Source: Streptomyces sp. NBC_01304
Lineage (GTDB): Bacteria > Actinomycetota > Actinomycetes > Streptomycetales > Streptomycetaceae
Direction: 5' to 3'
Length of the DNA stretch: 64,000 nucleotides
Assembly (NCBI RefSeq): GCF_035975855.1
Contig: NZ_CP109055.1
Coordinates: 7,068,001 to 7,132,000 of the forward strand
Every line of letters starts with the position of its first letter. Position 1 is the stretch's first letter. The notes below the pieces were generated by a model. The model was given only the letters and a program-made list of their open reading frames with translations. It was not told the origin of the DNA and searched no databases. Below are positions 8,768-17,393 of the stretch, piece after piece. The translations under genes were made by a program, and so were the position numbers.

Positions 8768-10501
8768 ATGCCGCGCATACGCACAGTCGCCGAAGCCCTC
8801 GACCGCCGCACCTTCCTCACCGCCGCAGGCGCGGCCAGCGCAGCCACCGGACTCGGCCTGGCCCTGGGCCTAGGCGGCGGCGAGGCGGGCGCCGCCGCAC
8901 CGCCCGCGGCCGCACCCGTCCGAGGCAGGCAGGCCCCACCGCCCGCGCTCGCCCCGTACACCAGGAACACCACGCTGCAGTCGGTGGCCAAACCGAGCGG
9001 CACCACCGGCTACCGCCGCCTGGGCAGCGGAACCGCCTGGCCCCGCCTCACCCGCACCGACCTCGCCGCCGCCAAGCCGAACCGCGCCACCCGCCGCAAG
9101 ACCCTCGCCGCCTTCGTGCAATTCACCGACCTGCACATCGTCGACGTACAACACCCCCTGCGCTACGAGTACTTGAGGGCCCAGACCGCCAGCGCCTGGC
9201 GCCCCCAGGAGGCCCTGTCCGTGGCCGGCGCGGTCAGCCTCGTCGAGCGCGTCAACGCCCTGCGCGGCGCCCCCGCGACCGGCGCCCCGCTCAGCTTCGT
9301 CATGACGACCGGCGACAACACGGACAACAACTCCAAGGCCGAACTCGACTGGTTCCTCACCGCCATGAGCGGCGGCACCATCACCCCCAACACCGGTGAC
9401 CCGCGCCGCTACGAGGGCGTACAGGACAGCGGGCTGAAGCTCTACTGGCACCCGGACGACGCCCTGCGCGACGCCGACAAGCGGCTCGGCTTCCCGCACC
9501 TCGACGGGTTCCTGGAAGCTGCCACCCGCCAGGTCCGCAGCCCCGGCCTCAACCTCCCCTGGTACTCCACCGTCGGCAACCACGACTCCCTGCCCGGCGG
9601 CTGCTTCGCACCCGGCGACGCCTGGCTGACGGACTTCGCCACCGGGGGCAAGAAGCTGATGGAGCTGCCCGAGGCGGAGGGCGCCGCCTTCTGGAAGTCC
9701 GTGAAGAAGGGCCTCGACCCGAAGGGCGCCCACTTCAAGGAACTCATCAAGTCCCAGTCGCGGAAGCTCCGTCCGGTCACCCCCGACCCCGCCCGCGCGC
9801 CCTTCACCCCGGCCGAGTACCTACAGGCCCACCTCGACCCGGCACACGCGGGCCACGGCCCCGTCGGGCACGGCTATACGCAGGCCAACCTGGCCTCCAC
9901 CACCCAGTACTACGCCTTCGAGATCGCCGAAGGGGTCCTCGGCGTCAGCCTCGACACCACCGACCCGGGCGGCCACTACGAGGGCTCCCTCGGCACCGCC
10001 CAGCTCAAGTGGCTGGAGCGGACGTTGAAGGCAGCCGACAAGGACGGCGCGTACGTCGTCGTCTTCAGCCACCACACCAGCGCCAGCATGCGCAATCTGC
10101 GCACCGATCCCGCGCACCCCGGCGAGAAGCGGCACGGCGGCGACGAGGTCCTCCAGGTCCTCAAGGGGCACCGCTCCGTCGTCGCCTGGATCAACGGCCA
10201 CAGCCACAAGAACAACATCACCCCGCACGGCGGCTTCTGGGAGGTCACCACCGCCTCGCACATCGACTTCCCGCAGCTGGCCCGCGTCATCGAGATCACC
10301 GACAACAAGGACGGCACGCTCTCCCTGTTCACCACGCTCATCGAGTCGGCCGCCCCGCACCGAACGGATTTCGCCGATCTCTCCCAGCCCGGACTCGGCG
10401 CGCTCTACCGGGAGCTGGCCTTCAACGCGCCCGGCGCCAAGCCCACGTTGGGCGGCGACCCAGAGGACCGCAACACCGAGCTGGTCCTGCGCAAAGGCTG
10501 A
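8768..10501 (+). CDS. TAT-exported metallophosphoesterase (TIGR03767-like)
   Basis: 577 residues. The N-terminus has a twin-arginine signal, RRTFLTAAGAASAATGLGLA, with an alanine-rich cleavage region, so the enzyme is exported folded. Calcineurin-type metal ligands occur in order: DLHIVD (D-x-H), TTGDNTDNN (GD), VGNHDS (GNHD), VFSHHT and NGHSHKNN (GHxH). The overall pattern fits the actinobacterial TIGR03767 phosphoesterase family. A phosphomonoester or phosphodiester substrate outside the cell is likely. ATG at 8768 is chosen because GGGGAGA lies seven bases upstream and the signal peptide begins there; the frame stays open upstream. It is followed by a secreted serine hydrolase about 100 bases on. 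Confidence 0.92.
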   Translation: MPRIRTVAEALDRRTFLTAAGAASAATGLGLALGLGGGEAGAAAPPAAAPVRGRQAPPPALAPYTRNTTLQSVAKPSGTTGYRRLGSGTAWPRLTRTDLAAAKPNRATRRKTLAAFVQFTDLHIVDVQHPLRYEYLRAQTASAWRPQEALSVAGAVSLVERVNALRGAPATGAPLSFVMTTGDNTDNNSKAELDWFLTAMSGGTITPNTGDPRRYEGVQDSGLKLYWHPDDALRDADKRLGFPHLDGFLEAATRQVRSPGLNLPWYSTVGNHDSLPGGCFAPGDAWLTDFATGGKKLMELPEAEGAAFWKSVKKGLDPKGAHFKELIKSQSRKLRPVTPDPARAPFTPAEYLQAHLDPAHAGHGPVGHGYTQANLASTTQYYAFEIAEGVLGVSLDTTDPGGHYEGSLGTAQLKWLERTLKAADKDGAYVVVFSHHTSASMRNLRTDPAHPGEKRHGGDEVLQVLKGHRSVVAWINGHSHKNNITPHGGFWEVTTASHIDFPQLARVIEITDNKDGTLSLFTTLIESAAPHRTDFADLSQPGLGALYRELAFNAPGAKPTLGGDPEDRNTELVLRKG

Positions 10502-10598
10502 AAAGTGATCAACCCCCGCGACCCGCTCAACCCTCCCGGACCCGGGCGAGGTCCTGCCCGCTGACCGCAGTAAGTCGGAGGGGAACAGGGGAGTTCAC

Positions 10599-11765
10599 AT
10601 GGCAGTACGTACAGCACGACCGGTACGCGGCGCGCTGATCGGCATCGCGGTGGCGGGCGCGCTGACCGCGACCGCGTTCGCGGCACCCGCGCAGGCCGCG
10701 AGCGAGCGCTCGGACCACACCGGCACCCAGGCGGCCATGGACGCCGCAGTCAAGGACGGGGTCCCGGGCGTCGCCGGGCAGGCCATCGACAAGAGCGGGC
10801 GCTGGAAAGGCACTTCGGGCGTCGGCAACCTCAGGACGGGCAAGCCGCGCAGCGCGCACGACCGCTACCGGGTCGGCTCCATCACCAAGACCTTCGTCTC
10901 CACGGTGCTGCTCCAGCTGGAGGCCGAGGGGAAGCTCGACCTGGACGACAAGGTGGCCGAGTGGCTGCCGGGTGTGGTGGAGGGCCACGGTCACGACGGC
11001 AGCAGGATCAGCGTCCGGCAGCTGCTCAATCACACCAGCGGCATCTTCGACTACACCACGGACGACGGCTTCGGCCAGCGCGTGTTCGCCAAGGGGTTCC
11101 TGAAGCACCGCTACGACACCTGGACGCCAGAGCAGCTGGTGAAGATCGCCATGGGCCACAAGCCCACCTTCGAGCCGGGCGCCTCCTGGAGCTACTCCAA
11201 CACCAACTACGTACTCGCCGGAATGATCGTCGAGAAGGTCTCGGGACGTCCGTACGCCGATGAGATCGAGCGGCGCATCATCGAACCCCTCGGCCTGCAC
11301 GCCACCACCTCGCCGGGCACCGACGCGTCGGTGCCGAAGCCGAGTTCACGCGCGTACTCGAAGCTCTCCGCGGAGCCCAAGCCGACGGACAAGACGTACG
11401 ACGTCACCGAGCTGAACCCGACCCTCGCGTCGGCGGCGGGCGACATGATCTCCGACTCCGGCGATCTGAACCGCTTCTACAGCGCGCTGCTGCGCGGCAA
11501 GCTGCTGCCGCCGGCCCAGCTCAAGGAGATGAAGGACACGGTGCCGATCGAGGGCGTGCCGAACGTGAGCTACGGCCTCGGCCTGATGCGCAACGAGCTG
11601 CCCTGCGGCGGCGTGGTCTGGGGCCACAGCGGCGGCATCCACGGCTCCTCGTCCCTGGCGCTGACCACGACCGACGGCAGCCATTCGCTCGCCCTGAACT
11701 TCAACGGCGACTGGTCGGGCGACAGCGACGCGGTCGCCGAGGCGGAGTTCTGCCCGAAGAAGTAG
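10599..11765 (+). CDS. Secreted class C beta-lactamase-fold serine hydrolase
   Basis: 388 residues with a Sec signal peptide (1-34, ending AQAA). The three penicillin-recognition motifs are present: SITK (Ser94-Lys97), YSN (199-201) and HSG (343-345). HSG replaces the KTG of typical beta-lactamases, as in D-alanyl-D-alanine carboxypeptidases and esterases of the S12 family. It most resembles Streptomyces R61-type DD-carboxypeptidases, so a role in peptidoglycan trimming is the first guess; an esterase role is possible. Start context: GGAGGGGAA lies upstream of the ATG. A strong terminator follows. Confidence 0.88.
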   Translation: MAVRTARPVRGALIGIAVAGALTATAFAAPAQAASERSDHTGTQAAMDAAVKDGVPGVAGQAIDKSGRWKGTSGVGNLRTGKPRSAHDRYRVGSITKTFVSTVLLQLEAEGKLDLDDKVAEWLPGVVEGHGHDGSRISVRQLLNHTSGIFDYTTDDGFGQRVFAKGFLKHRYDTWTPEQLVKIAMGHKPTFEPGASWSYSNTNYVLAGMIVEKVSGRPYADEIERRIIEPLGLHATTSPGTDASVPKPSSRAYSKLSAEPKPTDKTYDVTELNPTLASAAGDMISDSGDLNRFYSALLRGKLLPPAQLKEMKDTVPIEGVPNVSYGLGLMRNELPCGGVVWGHSGGIHGSSSLALTTTDGSHSLALNFNGDWSGDSDAVAEAEFCPKK

Positions 11766-11780
11766 TCGGGAGCGCGCATG

Positions 11781-11819
11781 AGGAGGGGCGGGGCCCGCCG
11801 TCCGGGCCCCGCCCCTCCT
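11781..11819. terminator. Bidirectional hairpin terminator
   Basis: AGGAGGGGCGGGGCCC pairs perfectly with GGGCCCCGCCCCTCCT around a 7-base loop. It lies between the convergent serine hydrolase and AbiEi-like genes. Confidence 0.9.
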
Positions 11820-11843
11820 CCCCCTCACCCCTCGGGCCGGCCG

Positions 11844-12950
11844 CTATCGGGGCAGCACCACCACGTACGCCGCCGGATCCCGGTCGCTCGACGCCATCAG
11901 TGCGGTGCGTACGACCTGGGCCTGCTGGTCCATCGCGTCGCGCAGCTTCTTCGGGGTGATGTGGACGACCGTGATGCCGAGCCGCTCCAAGTGCTCGCGC
12001 TTGCGGGCGTATTCGGACCACAGGGCGTCCTCGTCCTGGCGGGGTGCGCGGGTGTCGAGCTCCAACGCCACCGCCTGGTCGGGCCAGTAGGCGTCCACAC
12101 CGCCGATGTGCGGGCCCCCCGGCAGCCGCAGGTCGACGTTCCACAGCGGGTCGGGCAGGCCGTGCTCGCTCACCAGCCGATACAGCCGGTCCTCGGCGAT
12201 CGCCCGCCCCTCCGCGAGCAGCGAGTCCACGGCGTCCACCACGTGCGGGCGGGTGAGCAGCCGGGCCTGGTTCAACTCCTTGACGATGGCGGCCGGTTCG
12301 CAGTGTCCGCCGCGTACGGCCTCCGTGAGCAGCCGCCGCACGGCGCTGGCGTCCGCGAGCTGGGCGACCGCGTCGGCCAGCGCCCGCGGCACGGGCGCCA
12401 CCGGCACTCCGGTGACCAGCTGCGGCCGGGGCAGCGCGTGGCTGCGGACCAGGTGCGCGGGGCCCGTGGAGCGCAGCCGGCGGGTGCGCGGCACCAGGAC
12501 GTCGATGCGCTCCAGGGCGAGCAGCGGGGGAGCGGAGGAGAAGCGGTGCAGGGTGAGGGCGGCGAGCCCGGTGATCATCGCGTCGCCGTACGCGGCCGGG
12601 ATCTCCGGCGCCGCGGCGGCGGCCGCGTCGACGGCCGGGCGACGGTTCGGCGGCAGCGAGGCGGCGGCCGCGGAGTCCGCCGACTGCTGCGGCAGCGTCA
12701 CCTTCTCCCCGGGCGGCCGCCCCGCGTAGAGCAGCACCGCGTGCAGCCGCTCCTCGCTGGTGGGCGGGCCCGGGTGGAGCAGGAACACCCCGGGCAGGAT
12801 CTGCTGCCAGGGCCCTCCGGGCCGGCACGCGGCGGTCAGGTCGGCGGCGGCGACGCCGTGCGCCCGGAGCTGGGCGGCGGTGAGGACGCGGGTGGTGGCG
12901 TCGGTGAGGTGGCTGAGGGGGCGGGGGGAGACCGGGGTGTTGTGGTTCAT
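11844..12950 (-). CDS. AbiEi-like winged-helix protein with nuclease-like C-terminus
   Basis: 368 residues. The N-terminal region (about 20-75: RVLTAAQLRAHGVAAADLTA then PGVFLLHPGPPT) resembles the winged-helix start of AbiEi-type proteins, which often lack their toxin in actinobacteria. The C-terminal 110 residues (GGVDAYWPDQAVALELD, ARKREHLERLGITVVHITPK) follow the D-x(n)-E-x-D/K pattern and amphipathic helices of DUF559/Vsr-like endonuclease folds. No AbiEii nucleotidyltransferase toxin lies next door, so calling it an antitoxin would be an over-reading. ATG at 12950 is preferred over upstream starts because homology to the winged helix begins shortly after. A GTAAC/GTTAC repeat just upstream may be an autoregulatory site. 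Confidence 0.7.
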   Translation of the reverse strand: MNHNTPVSPRPLSHLTDATTRVLTAAQLRAHGVAAADLTAACRPGGPWQQILPGVFLLHPGPPTSEERLHAVLLYAGRPPGEKVTLPQQSADSAAAASLPPNRRPAVDAAAAAAPEIPAAYGDAMITGLAALTLHRFSSAPPLLALERIDVLVPRTRRLRSTGPAHLVRSHALPRPQLVTGVPVAPVPRALADAVAQLADASAVRRLLTEAVRGGHCEPAAIVKELNQARLLTRPHVVDAVDSLLAEGRAIAEDRLYRLVSEHGLPDPLWNVDLRLPGGPHIGGVDAYWPDQAVALELDTRAPRQDEDALWSEYARKREHLERLGITVVHITPKKLRDAMDQQAQVVRTALMASSDRDPAAYVVVLPR

Positions 12951-12978
12951 GAACGGGGGTTTCCCGCGGTCTGCCGCC

Positions 12979-12996
12979 GCTGTAACCGCTGTTACC
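12979..12996. promoter_or_regulatory. Candidate operator upstream of the AbiEi-like gene
   Basis: GCTGTAACC and GCTGTTACC form a direct repeat that also contains a GTAAC-N4-GTTAC inverted repeat, 30 bases upstream of the start. AbiEi proteins are known to autoregulate through inverted repeats at their own promoters. The rest of the 319-bp gap up to the DsbA-like gene is repeat copy 3 plus about 110 bases with no recognised feature. Confidence 0.35.
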
Positions 12997-13110
12997 GTCT
13001 CGTCGACAAATGCGGACAAGCTCGGGCTAAAGGACGAGCGTTCGACTGCCGAAAAGGGCTGGTCGCCGGGCGGGTTACGGGCCGGTGCCTGGCTGAGCGT
13101 CACGGATTCG

Positions 13111-13267
13111 TCCCCACCCCGCCCCTTCCCGAAAGTCCTCAATCGCCGGACGGGCTGATAAATCAGCCCGTCCGGCGATTGAGGACTTCAGTGACGGACG
13201 GCTTCCCACCCACCCCCACCCCGGAAGCCGGCGGCAGCCTTACGGGAAGGGGCGGGGTGGGGGAAAA
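13111..13267. repeat. Nested palindromic repeat element, copy 3
   Basis: The outer arms are as in copy 1. The inner arms are TCCTCAATCGCCGGAC and GTCCGGCGATTGAGGA: the variable step is AT here and the opposite arm matches it. The right outer arm stops two bases before the stop codon of the DsbA-like gene, so it is positioned as that gene's terminator. Confidence 0.9.
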
Positions 13268-13269
13268 TC

Positions 13270-13914
13270 TCAGAGGTTGGAGAAGTCCGGCCCAGCGGTC
13301 CGAGTCCGCTTGATCTCGTAGAAGCCGGGCGTCGACGCCACCAGCAGCGTCCCGTCCCACAGCCGAGCCGCAGCCTCCCCCTGGGGCGCCGGGGTGACCA
13401 CCGGCCCGAAGAAGGCGACCTCGGACCCCTCCGCACCCGGCACGGAAATCACCGGCGTACCGACCTCCTGCCCGACCTTCTCGATCCCCTCCGCGTGCGA
13501 CGCCCGCAGCTCCTTGTCGTACTCGGACGAGTCCGCGTACTCAAGAAGGGAAGCGGGCAGCCCGACCTCCTCCAGCGCCGCGGCGATGGCCTCCCGCGTG
13601 GGGCCCTGACCCTCATTGTGGAAACGCGTGCCGAGCGCGGTGTACAGCGGCCCGACCACCTCGTCGCCGTGCTTCTGCTGCGCCGCGATGACCACGCGGA
13701 CCGGAGCCCAGGCCTGCTTCAGGCCCTCGCGGTACTCCTCGGGGACGTCCTTGTCCTCGTTGAGGACGGCCAGGCTCATCACGTGCCAGTGCACCTCGAC
13801 CGGACGGACCTTCTCGACCTCGAGCATCCAGCGGGACGTCATCCAGGCCCAGGGACACAGCGGGTCGAACCAGAAGTCGGCCTTGACCTTGTCGTTCGTC
13901 GGCTGGGCAGTCAT
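13270..13914 (-). CDS. DsbA-like thioredoxin-fold oxidoreductase (Rv2466c-type)
   Basis: 214 residues, cytoplasmic, with no signal peptide. It opens with the beta strand ADFWFDPLCPWAW; the active site is Cys20-Pro-Trp-Ala, so the second cysteine of a CxxC motif is missing. A helical insertion and a cis-proline segment (VGTPVISVPG) complete the DsbA fold. The architecture and the FDPLCPWAW text match the actinobacterial family that includes the mycothiol-dependent nitroreductase Rv2466c of Mycobacterium tuberculosis. A monothiol, mycothiol-linked reductase or isomerase role is likely. GAGGAGAG lies two to nine bases before the ATG. It is divergent from pepN. Confidence 0.85.
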   Translation of the reverse strand: MTAQPTNDKVKADFWFDPLCPWAWMTSRWMLEVEKVRPVEVHWHVMSLAVLNEDKDVPEEYREGLKQAWAPVRVVIAAQQKHGDEVVGPLYTALGTRFHNEGQGPTREAIAAALEEVGLPASLLEYADSSEYDKELRASHAEGIEKVGQEVGTPVISVPGAEGSEVAFFGPVVTPAPQGEAAARLWDGTLLVASTPGFYEIKRTRTAGPDFSNL

Positions 13915-14056
13915 TTCTCTCCTCAAGAAGCGATGCGGGTCTGCCCGCCCCAACGCGGACCGCGACGAGGGCATTCCCGGATGCCCTCGCTCTGTCCGGC
14001 ATGGGAGGATCGGCAGGCATTCGAACAGATCACGTACGCGTCACAAAGGAGTGCCC

Positions 14057-16633
14057 GTGCCCGGTGAGAACCTGTCCCGCGACGAGGCCCGCGAGCGGTC
14101 CGCCCTGCTGTCCGTCGACGGGTACGAGGTGTCCCTCGACCTGCGGTCGGCGATCGGCGACGCCGAGGCTGAGCCGCGGACGTACCGGTCGGTGACGACG
14201 GTCCGGTTCCGCTGCAACGAGCCGGGCGCGGCCAGCTTCGCCGACCTCATCGCACCGAGCGTCACTGCGGTCTCCCTGAACGGCACGGACCTCGACCCTT
14301 CCGAGGTCTTCGACGGCTCCCGGATCGCCCTGGAGAACCTTCGGGCGGAGAACGAGCTGATCGTCGACGCCCAGTGCGCCTACAGCCGCACCGGCGAGGG
14401 CATGCACCGCTTCGTCGACCCCGAGGACGGCGAGGTCTACCTCTACACGCAGTACGAGCCGGCCGACTCCCGCCGGGTCATGGCCTGCTTCGAGCAGCCC
14501 GACCTCAAGGCCCCCTTCCGCTTCGAGGCGCAGGCGCCCGAGGGCTGGACGGTCTGGAGCAACGGGGTGGGTGAACTCGCGGACGGCGTATGGAAGTTCG
14601 CCGAGACCAAGCCGATCTCCACGTACATCACGGCGATCGTCGCGGGCCCGTACCACTACGTCACGGACTCGTACACCCGCACCTTCGAGGACGGCAGCAC
14701 CCTCGACATCCCGCTCGGCGCGATGTGCCGCAAGGGCCTCGCCAAGCACTTCGACGCGGACGATGTCTTCCTGGTCACCAAGCAGGGCCTGGACTTCTTC
14801 CACGACCACTTCGACTACCCGTACCCCTTCGGGAAGTACGACCAGGCGTTCGTGCCCGAGTACAACCTCGGCGCGATGGAGAACCCGGGCTGTGTGACCT
14901 TCCGCGAGGAGTTCATCTTCCGCGGCAAGGTGACGCAGGCGTCGTACGAGCGCCGGGCCAACGTCATCCTGCACGAGATGGCGCACATGTGGTTCGGCGA
15001 CCTGGTCACCATGCAGTGGTGGGACGACCTGTGGCTGAAGGAGTCCTTCGCGGACTTCATGGGCTCCTTCTCCATGGTGAACGCGACGCGCTTCACCAAC
15101 GGCTGGATCACCTTCGCCAACAACCGCAAGGCCTGGGCGTACCGCGCCGACCAGCTGCCGTCCACGCACCCGATCACGGCCGACATCCGTGACCTGGAGG
15201 ACGCGAAGCTCAACTTCGACGGCATCACGTACGCCAAGGGCGCGTCCGTGCTCAAGCAGCTCGTGGCGTACGTCGGTCAGGACGCGTTCCTCGAAGGCGC
15301 GCGGCGCTACTTCAAGCGGCACGCGTACGGCAACACACAGCTCGGCGATCTGCTCTCGGCCCTGGAGGAGACCTCGGGCCGTGACCTGACCTCGTGGTCC
15401 CGGTCGTGGCTGCAGACGGCGGGCGTCAACTCCCTCACGCCCCAGGCGACTTACGACGCCGGAGACCGCATCACCGAGCTCGCGGTCGTCCAGGAGGCGG
15501 CCGAGTCGCACCCCGAGCTGCGCCCGCACCGCGTCGCGGTCGGCCTCTACCGGCGCGAGGGCGCGGACCTGGTCCGCTACGCCCGCGCCGAGCTCGACGT
15601 GGACGGCCCGCGCACGGTGGTCACCGAGCTCGCGGGCGCCGAGAAGCCCGACCTGATCCTGGTCAACGACGACGACCTGACCTACTGCAAGATCCGCTTC
15701 GACGAGGCGTCCCTCGACACGCTCCGGTCCCACCTCGGCGACATCACGGACCCCTTGGCCCGCGCCCTGTGCTGGTCGGCCCTGTGGAGCCTGACGCGGG
15801 ACGCGCTGATGCCGGCCCGCGACTTCATCGACATCGTGCTGCGCTTCGCCGGGCGCGAGTCCGACATCGGCGTCCTGCAGATGCTGCACACCTGGACCCG
15901 TTCCGCGCTCACCTACTACGCGGCCCCCGACTGGCGCGAGCAGGGCGGCCGCCTCGCCGCCGAGGGCGCGCTGCGCGAGCTGCGGCAGGCCGAGCCGGGC
16001 AGCCAGCACCAGCTGACCTGGGCCCGCTTCTTCGCCTCGGTCGCGTCGACGGAGGCCGATCTCCAGCTGCTTCAGGGCTTGTTGGACGGTACGGCGAAGA
16101 TCGACGGCCTCGACGTGGACCAGGAAATGCGCTGGGCGTTCCTGGAGCCGCTGGCCTCGGAGGGCAAGGCTGACGAGTCGGTGCTCGCGGCCGAACTGGC
16201 CCGCGACGACACGGCCTCGGGCAAGCGCCACCAGGTCCGCTGCCTCGCCGCCCGCCCCTCCGCGGCGGTCAAGGCACAGGCGTGGGCCGCGGTGGTGGAG
16301 TCGGACGCGCTGTCCAACGCGCTGGTCGAGGCGACGATCGCCGGGTTCGGGCAGGCGTCGCAGCGCGCGCTGGTCGCGCCGTACACCGCGTCGTACTTCG
16401 ATGCGATCGAGCGGGTGTGGGCCGAGCGCTCGATCCAGATCGGCATGGACGTGGTGCGCGGCCTGTTCCCGTCCCTGCAGGACTCGCAAGAGACGCTGGA
16501 CGCGACGGACGCGTGGCTCTCCGCGCACGCCGACTCTGCTCCGGCCCTTCGCCGCCTGGTCCTGGAGGCCCGGGACGACCTGGCGAGGACGCTGCGCGGC
16601 CAGGCGTGCGACGTTGCGGCTGCGGCTGGTTAA
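14057..16633 (+). CDS. pepN: Aminopeptidase N (M1 family)
   Basis: 858 residues, the usual length for actinobacterial PepN. This cytoplasmic zinc metallopeptidase removes N-terminal residues from peptides, probably those released by proteasome and Clp. The substrate-anchoring GAMEN motif is at 272-276. The zinc site is HEMAH (306-310) with the third ligand Glu329 in WLKESFADF. An ERAP-type C-terminal helical domain fills the last 350 residues or so. GTG at 14057 is chosen because AGGA lies six bases upstream; GTG at 14051 is in frame but too close. The stop is followed directly by repeat copy 4, which separates it from the convergent response regulator. Confidence 0.97.
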   Translation: MPGENLSRDEARERSALLSVDGYEVSLDLRSAIGDAEAEPRTYRSVTTVRFRCNEPGAASFADLIAPSVTAVSLNGTDLDPSEVFDGSRIALENLRAENELIVDAQCAYSRTGEGMHRFVDPEDGEVYLYTQYEPADSRRVMACFEQPDLKAPFRFEAQAPEGWTVWSNGVGELADGVWKFAETKPISTYITAIVAGPYHYVTDSYTRTFEDGSTLDIPLGAMCRKGLAKHFDADDVFLVTKQGLDFFHDHFDYPYPFGKYDQAFVPEYNLGAMENPGCVTFREEFIFRGKVTQASYERRANVILHEMAHMWFGDLVTMQWWDDLWLKESFADFMGSFSMVNATRFTNGWITFANNRKAWAYRADQLPSTHPITADIRDLEDAKLNFDGITYAKGASVLKQLVAYVGQDAFLEGARRYFKRHAYGNTQLGDLLSALEETSGRDLTSWSRSWLQTAGVNSLTPQATYDAGDRITELAVVQEAAESHPELRPHRVAVGLYRREGADLVRYARAELDVDGPRTVVTELAGAEKPDLILVNDDDLTYCKIRFDEASLDTLRSHLGDITDPLARALCWSALWSLTRDALMPARDFIDIVLRFAGRESDIGVLQMLHTWTRSALTYYAAPDWREQGGRLAAEGALRELRQAEPGSQHQLTWARFFASVASTEADLQLLQGLLDGTAKIDGLDVDQEMRWAFLEPLASEGKADESVLAAELARDDTASGKRHQVRCLAARPSAAVKAQAWAAVVESDALSNALVEATIAGFGQASQRALVAPYTASYFDAIERVWAERSIQIGMDVVRGLFPSLQDSQETLDATDAWLSAHADSAPALRRLVLEARDDLARTLRGQACDVAAAAG

Positions 16634-16639
16634 GGGATC

Positions 16640-16752
16640 TTTCCCCCACCCCGCCCCTTCCCGTAAGGCTGCCGCCGGCATGAATCAGCCTGTCCGGCGT
16701 TTGAGGACAAAGCCGTCCGCAGGACTTTCGGGAAGGGGCGGGGTGGGGAGAA
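16640..16752. repeat. Palindromic repeat element, copy 4 (left inner arm missing)
   Basis: Both outer arms are present (CCCCACCCCGCCCCTTCCCG and complement). Only the right inner arm, GTCCGGCGTTTGAGGAC, remains; the left one is gone and the preceding CAGCC has a T in place of a C. It sits exactly between the stops of pepN and the facing response regulator, so the outer hairpin alone may be enough for termination. Confidence 0.85.
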
Positions 16753-16754
16753 AA

Positions 16755-17393
16755 TCAGCGCCGCAACAACCCCCGCTCCAGCGCGATCACCACCGCATGG
16801 GTGCGATCCTTCGCGTCGAGCTTCGCGAACAACCTCAGCAGATGCGTCTTCACGGTCGCCTCGGCGATGACAAGTCGGCGCCCGATCTCCGCGTTCGTCA
16901 TCCCGTCCGCGACAGCGTTCAGCACATCCACCTCCCGCCCCGTCAAGGGGACTTGCACAGGCCGTCGCATCCGAGCCACCAACTTCTCCGCCACCCGAGG
17001 CGCCAGCACGGTCTCCCCCCGCGCCGCCGCGTGGATCGCCGCGACCAGCTGCTCCCGCGTCGCGTCCTTCAGCAAGTAGCCGATCGCCCCGGCCTCCACC
17101 GCCCGCTCGATCTCCGCATCGGTGTCGTACGTCGTCAGGATCAGTACCCGGGTACGCGGATGCCGCGCCACGATCTGAGCCGTGGTGGCGACCCCGTCGA
17201 GCACCGGCATCCGCAGGTCGAGCAGGGCCAGGTCGGGGGCGTGCTCCTCGATGAGTTCCAGGGCCGCCCGGCCGTCCCCGGCCTCGCCGACGATCTCGAT
17301 GCTGGGCTCGCCGGACAGGAGGGCGACGACGCCGGCCCGCATGACCGTGTGGTCGTCGACCACGATGATGCGCAGCCGCTCACTGGCCGTCAT
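16755..17393 (-). CDS. NarL/FixJ-type response regulator
   Basis: 212 residues. The receiver domain (1-125) has the acidic pair DD13-14, the phosphoacceptor Asp59 (LALLDLRMP), Thr near 87 and Lys near 109. A LuxR-type helix-turn-helix (about 147-207) includes LTGREVDVLNAVADGMTNAE and the recognition region VKTHLLRLFAKLDAKDRTHA. It should bind DNA as a dimer when phosphorylated by the kinase encoded just upstream. Its ATG overlaps the kinase stop as ATGA, a sign of translational coupling. It is the last gene of an exporter/kinase/regulator operon. Confidence 0.96.
   Translation of the reverse strand: MTASERLRIIVVDDHTVMRAGVVALLSGEPSIEIVGEAGDGRAALELIEEHAPDLALLDLRMPVLDGVATTAQIVARHPRTRVLILTTYDTDAEIERAVEAGAIGYLLKDATREQLVAAIHAAARGETVLAPRVAEKLVARMRRPVQVPLTGREVDVLNAVADGMTNAEIGRRLVIAEATVKTHLLRLFAKLDAKDRTHAVVIALERGLLRR

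Noticed and set aside
11844..12950. A complete type IV (AbiE) toxin-antitoxin system
   Set aside because: Only an AbiEi-like N-terminus is present; neither neighbour encodes an AbiEii nucleotidyltransferase.
14030..16681. A minus-strand open frame of 883 codons opposite pepN
   Set aside because: Low-complexity antisense of a gene with full M1 motifs; no ribosome binding site.
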